In this document: piece after piece, positions 47,037 to 52,067 of the stretch
Position numbering within the stretch: position 1 is the first letter of the stretch
Layout of the letters: each line of letters opens with the position of its first letter
IMG/VR virus record: IMGVR_UViG_3300006108_000019
Span: 1 to 52,067 of that record
From: a virus
DNA length: 52,067 nucleotides
Reading direction: 5' to 3' (one strand)
Program-made: the position numbers and the translations under genes
The notes under the pieces: model-generated
Databases searched by the model: none
The model's input: the letters and a program-made list of their open reading frames with translations, nothing else
Told to the model about the DNA's origin: nothing

Positions 47037-47083
47037 ATTAATTTCCTCATTAAATTTGTTTGATGAAGGGATTGTTTATCCAT
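47033..47083 (-). CDS. Possible 16-aa leader peptide
   Basis: MDKQSLHQTNLMRKLI follows AAGGA and its TGA overlaps the next ATG. It begins the unit transcribed from 47261. May couple or attenuate translation. Confidence 0.4.
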   Translation of the reverse strand: MDKQSLHQTNLMRKLI

Positions 47084-47232
47084 CAATATCCTTACCCTCA
47101 ACATTTTTACATGTTTTTAAATGTATTATTTAGGCGTTTCAATAAAATTATTGACCTCCCGCTTGACAAGAGGAATGGCCACAAGACCTAAAAACACATT
47201 GCATTTGTTTCTGCTACATCAAACAAGTCATT

Positions 47233-47261
47233 ATTATACGGTATTATAGATTAATTGTCAA
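47233..47261 (-). promoter_or_regulatory. Leftward promoter TTGACA-17-TATAAT with TAATACCGTAT
   Basis: TTGACA 47261-47256, TATAAT 47238-47233 on the minus strand. The spacer holds TAATACCG, one mismatch from the early element. About 140 nt of leader precede the first small frame; 47084-47232 has no other gene. Confidence 0.75.
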
Positions 47262-47269
47262 GAATTATT

Positions 47270-47401
47270 TTATATCCTTGAAAGCTCTTTTATGAATCCA
47301 TCATGACATTTTTTGTGAAAAAAAATAGGCTCTCCACCTCCTAACGGCTCTAAACTTCCAAAATTTTTCTTTATTGATTTTTGACAATATTGACAAACCA
47401 C
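47270..47401 (-). CDS. Zinc-finger microprotein, 43 aa (GTG start)
   Basis: MVCQYCQKSIKKNFG, then EPIFFHKKCHDGFI: Cys3, Cys6, His29 and Cys32 form a CxxC...HxxC site. GAGG lies 6 nt before the GTG. Just downstream of the primase-helicase. Confidence 0.6.
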   Translation of the reverse strand: MVCQYCQKSIKKNFGSLEPLGGGEPIFFHKKCHDGFIKELSRI

Positions 47402-47409
47402 GATGCACC

Positions 47410-49338
47410 TCACTTAATTATAAAATTATTAATCACTGGCGATAGCCCTAAGACGCCTTTCTTAATCATACGCTTAACATACTTCGCAGTCCAATCTTCA
47501 TCCGCTCCGATTTTTGATGAAATTCCTTTTAGTCTCTCAATGTTAATTTCTTCACCGTTAAATTCTTTAATTTCTATGAGCTCTTTTACAAGCTCTTTAT
47601 AATGATTGTGCGTGCCAATTTCATCTTTGCCAGTGATAGCTAGAGTCATTGGATGCAGCAATTTTAAAAACACAGAGTCATAATAAAGATGCTCTCTGAT
47701 TGCAAACGTATACGCCTCATCGGGAAACTCCATACCATTTTTTTGTTTTGTACAAAACATATTTACCACAAATTTATCTTTTTTGTTTTCAAAATGGTTT
47801 TCTGACTTGTTAACCCTAAATAGCGTATTAACATCGCCAGACAAAACAATTGACCCTCTTGGTAATTTTGGGTTTGCCTTGCTGACATGGTGCAAGACCA
47901 TAATATGGCAGCCATATTTTATTCTAAAATTATTTAAGGCTGTAACAAATTGGGTCATGTCCCCCGTATCGTTTTCATCGCCGTTACCAAAGTTTTTATT
48001 TAGCGTATCAATAATAATCATTTCAACTTTTTCATATTGTGAAATCTCTTCATCTAATTCTTTCACCCTAGACAGGTCAAGCATGTGCAATGGGTTATGA
48101 GACATTTTAAAATTTAATCCTGTCTTCATATCCTTGACGCCAATGTCTTCAGCAATTGCGAACAAACGAGAATGCGCCCCCCGCATGTCCTCTCCGCACA
48201 AATATAAAATAGTTCCAGTGCAGTTAACCTCCTTTCCAAACCATGATTTTTGAGCTGCGCAGGACATCGCCATAGATAAGGCTATGTGTGTTTTTCCGTG
48301 TCCAGGGTCTCCAAATATGCAGGACAAACTATTCTTTTCAAGAAGCCCCTCTATTAGCCAATCTGTTGGTTTAAATTCAATATCACCAATATCATGAAAT
48401 ATTTTTTCTTTCTTGTTAAGTCCACACTGATTTTTTAATTCTTCCAACCCTTTTTCAATAAACAAATCATTAAAGTCCGTGCCTTTAATTCCTTTTGGAA
48501 ACTTAACCGATGCCTTGTCTTTATGTTTTTCCCACGCTTTATTGGCGCAAGTTAATCCGGGGTTTCCATCAGTCATGTGGTCATTGTCTGCATAAATAAT
48601 AATGCTCTTAATATTGGAAAGAGAGGCGATATAATCGCACACAGTCTCAATATTGCCACAGCTTTGCGCCATCACTACAGGAATGCTTAAATGCTCATTT
48701 AGTGTTTTTGCTGTAGCGAACCCTTCTGTAATTGCTATTGTATTAACATCCTTTAAGGATTGATAATCAATACCAACTAATGAGAAGCAACCCTTAACCC
48801 GTCCTCCAGTGAGATATTTTTTATATCCATTTTCGTCTATGTGTTGAAGTGTTGTTATTTCTCCATCTTTATTCATAACAGGAATAACAATTCTTCCATC
48901 CTTTAATAGTATTGATTCTGGATTTTTAATACATTTATTTTTCAAATATGGATGGTCACAATTTTTTGCAGACTCACAAGAATCAATTATTTTTTTAGCT
49001 TCGTCCGAAGCTACGGCGTGTTTTAATTTTTCAGCTTCCTCATATTTTGACTGCAATTCTTTTCTGTAATATCCTACATTTTCAGGCTCTCCAGTAACGT
49101 TTTCAAATATTTCACATTTTCCTATTCGCCAATCCCCATATCGAGCAAATGTTCCAAATGGAGTTTCATAATAAACATACCAGCCCGCATCTTTTTTTAA
49201 TTTTCCATTAGAGTCGCTATTACATCTATTAACAATGTCTTCGCTACCCAATGAATCTATTTTAAATCCATAAGATTGCAATTCATTAAGTAGAGAACGG
49301 CTTTCCTTGTATTTCTGAGGCATGTTAATTTTTGCCAT
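47410..49338 (-). CDS. Primase-helicase (TOPRIM + RecA-fold), 642 aa
   Basis: TOPRIM: IAITEGFATAKTL (Glu205) and IIIYADNDHMTDGNPG (Asp251, Asp253). ATPase: FGDPGHGKT (Walker A 342-350), MIIIDTLNKNFG (Walker B 440-445) and the switch histidines MVLHHVSK. This is the RepA/TOPRIM fusion that drives phage replication forks. The zinc primase head is absent or very reduced, so initiation may use another protein. Confidence 0.88.
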   Translation of the reverse strand: MAKINMPQKYKESRSLLNELQSYGFKIDSLGSEDIVNRCNSDSNGKLKKDAGWYVYYETPFGTFARYGDWRIGKCEIFENVTGEPENVGYYRKELQSKYEEAEKLKHAVASDEAKKIIDSCESAKNCDHPYLKNKCIKNPESILLKDGRIVIPVMNKDGEITTLQHIDENGYKKYLTGGRVKGCFSLVGIDYQSLKDVNTIAITEGFATAKTLNEHLSIPVVMAQSCGNIETVCDYIASLSNIKSIIIYADNDHMTDGNPGLTCANKAWEKHKDKASVKFPKGIKGTDFNDLFIEKGLEELKNQCGLNKKEKIFHDIGDIEFKPTDWLIEGLLEKNSLSCIFGDPGHGKTHIALSMAMSCAAQKSWFGKEVNCTGTILYLCGEDMRGAHSRLFAIAEDIGVKDMKTGLNFKMSHNPLHMLDLSRVKELDEEISQYEKVEMIIIDTLNKNFGNGDENDTGDMTQFVTALNNFRIKYGCHIMVLHHVSKANPKLPRGSIVLSGDVNTLFRVNKSENHFENKKDKFVVNMFCTKQKNGMEFPDEAYTFAIREHLYYDSVFLKLLHPMTLAITGKDEIGTHNHYKELVKELIEIKEFNGEEINIERLKGISSKIGADEDWTAKYVKRMIKKGVLGLSPVINNFIIK

Positions 49339-49351
49339 TTAAAATCCTTGA

Positions 49352-50359
49352 TTAATCCTGATATTTTATTAAAAAATCATTATTTATGACTTTAAAAGAT
49401 ATATCGCCATATTTTAAAACAACGCCTTCTCGAATATCTGAATTCAAGCTTTTCCCTTTGGCAAACTCTAGTAATTCATCAATGGTATTAAAATCAGTTA
49501 TCTTATAATCCCCATAAATTGGAATATGTTTTATTCCGCATGATTTAAATAAAAAATCATTCACAATATCCATTCTCTCATTAGGGGTTAAGTATCTAAA
49601 ATTATCAATATCAAAAATATCAAACAAATAAAAATCTTGGGACCTAATATTTTCTTTGTTTCCCTGGATTCCTTCGCCAATAATTTCGCCTTGGAGAGCG
49701 ATATTTTTTCCATAGGATTTTAAAAAAGTAAATATATTTTTTTCTGTGCCTACGAAATTATACGTATTCCCCGAGTCCATTTTTAACTCCATGTTTCGAG
49801 AACAATAACCTAATTCTCCATCTTTATAGTAGTAGGTCGCGCTTGTTCCATCCAGCTTCAAAGATACTTCAAATAAAATATCTTTATGGTCTCTATTTAT
49901 TTCTTTCCAGCAATTTTGGATCCTTTCTTGATCAGTTTTTTTAATGAACGAAGGAAAATTTCCTCTACATAATCCGACAAGCTGCGCTGGAGTCGGGGGT
50001 TCGTATTTGATGACTCCAAGAGTCTCTGAAATATCATCATCAATTCCAATATCTTCAAAACTGTCGGGAATTGGTAATGCAAGCCCTTGGCTAACGCACC
50101 CCCTCAATTTAATAGTTCTCAATCTAAAACCTTCAGTCCCATCAACCAGCTTTTTATAACAGCCTTTTCTTAAAAATTCATATTCTGGCTTTATTGGCAA
50201 AAATGAATCTATCTCAAAATAAACGCACCAATCCTTTTCTTTAAATTCATCTTTTTTTACAATAACCTTCCAGCCTTTTATTGTTGCAATTTCCAATAAA
50301 TCGGCATTTGGGTGTTTTTCTAATTTCTCAATAACCTTGATCGTTGCAAGATTTCTCAT
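49352..50359 (-). CDS. RNA ligase, DRB0094/Rnl5 family, 335 aa
   Basis: N-terminal OB domain MRNLATIKVIEKLEKHPNAD and WKVIVKKDEFKEKDWCVYFE, then the ligase: SLKLDGTSAT (Lys168 nucleophile), motif IIIa-like NIALQGEIIG, IV REGVVLK and V SFKVINNDFLIK. This order is typical of Rnl5 ligases, which seal nicked RNA. With the phage tRNAs it suggests tRNA repair. No kinase-phosphatase is seen. Confidence 0.88.
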   Translation of the reverse strand: MRNLATIKVIEKLEKHPNADLLEIATIKGWKVIVKKDEFKEKDWCVYFEIDSFLPIKPEYEFLRKGCYKKLVDGTEGFRLRTIKLRGCVSQGLALPIPDSFEDIGIDDDISETLGVIKYEPPTPAQLVGLCRGNFPSFIKKTDQERIQNCWKEINRDHKDILFEVSLKLDGTSATYYYKDGELGYCSRNMELKMDSGNTYNFVGTEKNIFTFLKSYGKNIALQGEIIGEGIQGNKENIRSQDFYLFDIFDIDNFRYLTPNERMDIVNDFLFKSCGIKHIPIYGDYKITDFNTIDELLEFAKGKSLNSDIREGVVLKYGDISFKVINNDFLIKYQD

Positions 50360-50368
50360 ATTTTTATC

Positions 50369-50740
50369 CTATTTACAGTAAATTTCTTTTAAATACTTAA
50401 TTAAGTCAATTGTTTTTTCTGTCTTATTAGCTATCCACATTCTCCTTTCTGGATTCCACCTAAATCCAGCTTGTTTTAGCAAATATCTGTCTTCTGTATT
50501 TGGGATAACTGAAGAAGAAAAAGAAACTCTCTCAGCGCTTGCCTTTGGAGGCTCTGTCGCCTGTATTTGTAATGCAAATGCAATGGCATCGGCTGCTTTA
50601 TCACAATTTAGTGGCGCACGCCATTCTCTATGATGAGATTTATAAATATCTCGCTTGAATCCCAATTCATTTAATCTTACATTCATCTCCGTGGACGGGG
50701 TGTAAGGGACGGTAACCACTATGTAGGCTTGGTGTATCAT
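50369..50740 (-). CDS. Unknown protein with GFRWNPERRMW motif, 123 aa
   Basis: Two similar halves: VRLNELGFKRDIYKSHHREW and LKQAGFRWNPERRMWIANKT. The LxxxGFxWxxxxxxW motif is DUF5710-like. An internal duplication is possible. Coupled to 50737-50877 by ATGA. Confidence 0.65.
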   Translation of the reverse strand: MIHQAYIVVTVPYTPSTEMNVRLNELGFKRDIYKSHHREWRAPLNCDKAADAIAFALQIQATEPPKASAERVSFSSSVIPNTEDRYLLKQAGFRWNPERRMWIANKTEKTIDLIKYLKEIYCK

Positions 50741-50877
50741 TGAGCCTCCTTTATTTTTAAGATTGTTTTTTTTAAAAAATCTAATTGCTCCATAATTTTC
50801 TCAGGATATTTAAATCCATGAATTTTTATAAAAAGCTGGATTCCATCGACAACATCAATAGAAAGTTTTTTACTCAT
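50737..50877 (-). CDS. Small helical protein, 46 aa
   Basis: MSKKLSIDVVDGIQLFIKIH, then PEKIMEQLDFLKKTILKIKE. GGAG(TG) precedes the ATG and the TGA overl0aps the next start. First gene from promoter 50901-50928. Confidence 0.6.
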   Translation of the reverse strand: MSKKLSIDVVDGIQLFIKIHGFKYPEKIMEQLDFLKKTILKIKEAQ

Positions 50878-50900
50878 CTTCACTCCTTATAAGGTCGGTT

Positions 50901-50928
50901 ATAATACCAATCTATTGTTTTTTGTCAA
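50901..50928 (-). promoter_or_regulatory. Leftward promoter TTGACA-16-TATTAT with TAATACCA
   Basis: TTGACA 50928-50923 and TATTAT 50906-50901 on the minus strand; plus-strand TAATACCA (50902-50909) overlaps the -10. It overlaps no gene and would drive the RNA-ligase/primase unit. Confidence 0.7.
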
Positions 50929-50931
50929 AAA

Positions 50932-51099
50932 TTATTTTGTCATTGTTGGGAAATCATTGTCATGCTTTCCCTGCAGACAATCAGCGGTATAATTAAATCC
51001 AGCCTTGCGCATTTGTTCAGTCGTTATTAAACCCATAGCATTTAACTCATCAATTAAATGTTGTGGCACAGGGACTTTATTTTTTGGCACTTGCATCAT
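50932..51099 (-). CDS. Unknown small protein, 55 aa
   Basis: MMQVPKNKVPVPQHLIDELN, then AMGLITTEQMRKAGFNYTAD. GGAG lies upstream of this ATG. Looks like a short helix pair; unknown. Overlaps the membrane gene. Confidence 0.6.
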   Translation of the reverse strand: MMQVPKNKVPVPQHLIDELNAMGLITTEQMRKAGFNYTADCLQGKHDNDFPTMTK

Positions 51100-51334
51100 T
51101 TGCACTTCTCCACGCTCTATAATATTTTTTTGCATTTTCCTCATCTTCTAATTCTTGTTTTGATTTTAATATTGAATCATAAACGTATAGTGGCAAATAT
51201 GCTAAAAAAGCAATTGATAACATAATATACGGAAACATATATAAATGAAACGCACAATAAAACATTCCAGCACTAAAACTTAGCAAAAATATAAATTTAA
51301 ATATTAATCTCAATAATGGATAATTAATCTTCAT
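51077..51334 (-). CDS. Two-pass membrane protein, 85 aa
   Basis: Hydrophobic segments IFKFIFLLSFSAGMFYCAF and YIMLSIAFLAYLPLYVYDSI, then an acidic/basic cytosolic tail (LEDEENAKKYYRAWRSAN). Role unknown. Confidence 0.65.
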   Translation of the reverse strand: MKINYPLLRLIFKFIFLLSFSAGMFYCAFHLYMFPYIMLSIAFLAYLPLYVYDSILKSKQELEDEENAKKYYRAWRSANDASAKK

Positions 51335-51816
51335 TTTTCAACCACCACTTTCTCACCGAATAACTCATCAAAAGTAATTCTATTCCCAAGCATAACGGAG
51401 CCTGTTATTGAGAAATCCCCAACCAAAAGATAAGTTGCATTATTTATTTTTTCGCAAAACTTATCTCTAATTTCTTGCTTTGTAACAACCCTAACTTTTT
51501 CTTCTGGCTGTTCGCATTCTCGTATAATGGTGTAATAAACAAAGACCTCGCTACCATCTAAAGTATGTTTCGTTTTAAATGGGGATTGAATATCATCACC
51601 AATCTGAGAAAGATTTTTAGGTTTTCCCCATCCTGTTCCAGCCCACGGTTCGTACCATTTACCCTCAGAGGCTTCATCTCTGTTTTGATGATGATAAACT
51701 TTAGGTTCTTTTTTAGTTTTGCAACGCTCATGAACCAATCCAAAACTATATGATTGACTATGAGCGCATTCATTATCACAAATAACGCATATACTGTTTA
51801 AATTTTTTGTCGTCAT
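51331..51816 (-). CDS. Protein with N-terminal Cys/His site, 161 aa
   Basis: ICVICDNECAHSQSYSFGLV then HERCKTKK: C-x2-C-x3-C-x-H and HxxC may bind zinc. C-terminal YYTIIRECEQPEEKVRVVTK and LLVGDFSITGSVMLG. No family recognised. Confidence 0.6.
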   Translation of the reverse strand: MTTKNLNSICVICDNECAHSQSYSFGLVHERCKTKKEPKVYHHQNRDEASEGKWYEPWAGTGWGKPKNLSQIGDDIQSPFKTKHTLDGSEVFVYYTIIRECEQPEEKVRVVTKQEIRDKFCEKINNATYLLVGDFSITGSVMLGNRITFDELFGEKVVVEK

Positions 51817-51822
51817 AATTAT

Positions 51823-52067
51823 TTACCCCTCCCAGCCAAGAAGCTTGGCTATTGCTTGTTGCGTTTCTAAAGATTGTTCGTTAAAGTTTTTTGTGAAATC
51901 CCAGTTAAATTCTCTATCGATATCGCTATTTTGAAGTTTTAATATATTTAAATAAAAATCACCCCATGCATCAATAATAAAATCAGAACAAATTATAGGG
52001 TCTTTATCATTAAAAGCACTTTCTCTTAACGCTTTCAAAACATGCGCCAAGGTTATTTCAGATGCAT
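51823..52067 (-). CDS. ITLAHVLKAL-type small phage protein (5' partial)
   Basis: The frame is open to the window edge and reads ASEITLAHVLKALRESAFND, later IIDAWGDFYLNILKLQ and AIAKLLGWEG. The SEITLA(H/D)VLxAL opening is typical near the N-terminus of a common phage family, so the true start is probably just outside. A TTG at 52050 is the only internal start and lacks a ribosome site. If joined to base 1 the frame would meet TAG. Confidence 0.6.
   Translation of the reverse strand, partial: ASEITLAHVLKALRESAFNDKDPIICSDFIIDAWGDFYLNILKLQNSDIDREFNWDFTKNFNEQSLETQQAIAKLLGWEG

Overview
The window looks like most or all of the genome of an AT-rich, contractile-tailed bacteriophage (small myovirus) that infects a Gram-negative bacterium. 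Recognisable pieces are TerL, a DUF1073-type portal, a DUF2213-type protease/scaffold, a DUF2184-type capsid protein, DUF3383-type sheath, DUF3277-type tube, tape measure, baseplate hub/spike/gp25/J proteins and collar-domain fibre. The closest architecture I know is the AP22/Pam3-like group. The host cannot be named from the sequence. A Sec-type signal peptide and the strict TTGACA/TATAAT promoters fit a sigma70 proteobacterial host. I recognise no integrase, DNA polymerase or endolysin.

Layout: (1) about 1-10.3 kb is a leftward early region of some 40 very small genes, mostly with ATGA start/stop overlaps. It holds Zn-knuckle microproteins, a ribbon-helix-helix candidate, an RRM-like protein, two tandem paralogue pairs or families and two Ala-rich repeat proteins. 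One Cro-like gene (1529-1738) is inserted in the opposite orientation. (2) About 9.1-10.6 kb is the divergent control region, with a consensus promoter, an 86-nt nested inverted repeat and further palindromes. (3) 10.6-13.3 kb is a set of short independent units, each with its own TTGACA/TATAAT-type promoter. Eight exact copies of TAATACCATAT lie in and around these promoters. Two of the genes appear leaderless, and one promoter starts exactly on a 127-nt RNA with tRNA-Leu-like ends. (4) 13.3-16.6 kb holds two tRNA-type elements (one a clear tRNA-Asn), a GroES-like co-chaperonin, a RusA-like resolvase and a secreted protein. (5) 16.6-41.0 kb is the rightward morphogenesis module in canonical order: terminase, portal, protease/scaffold, capsid, connectors, sheath, tube, frameshifted tape-measure chaperone, tape measure, baseplate, fibres, membrane proteins. 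(6) 41.0-52.0 kb is the leftward replication/repair module: SF2 helicase, Cas4-like nuclease, DUF6948, DUF669, RecA-like ATPase, primase-helicase, DRB0094-type RNA ligase and small genes.

Strand layout (leftward 10.3->1 and 52->41 kb, rightward 10.6->41 kb) is what a circular or permuted genome with one divergent and one convergent switch would give. The left edge falls inside an Ala-codon array, so the contig was probably cut at a repeat. The two ends do not join into an obviously intact gene.

Best leads: the TAATACCATAT promoter network with leaderless genes; the promoter-anchored tRNA-like RNA at 13139; an RRM-fold protein at 2189-2449; an in-frame TAA inside an otherwise intact small gene (797-976) in a genome that also has an aberrant tRNA-like element; a probable A-AAA-AAC programmed frameshift at 29961; and an Ig-like module repeated across neck and sheath proteins.
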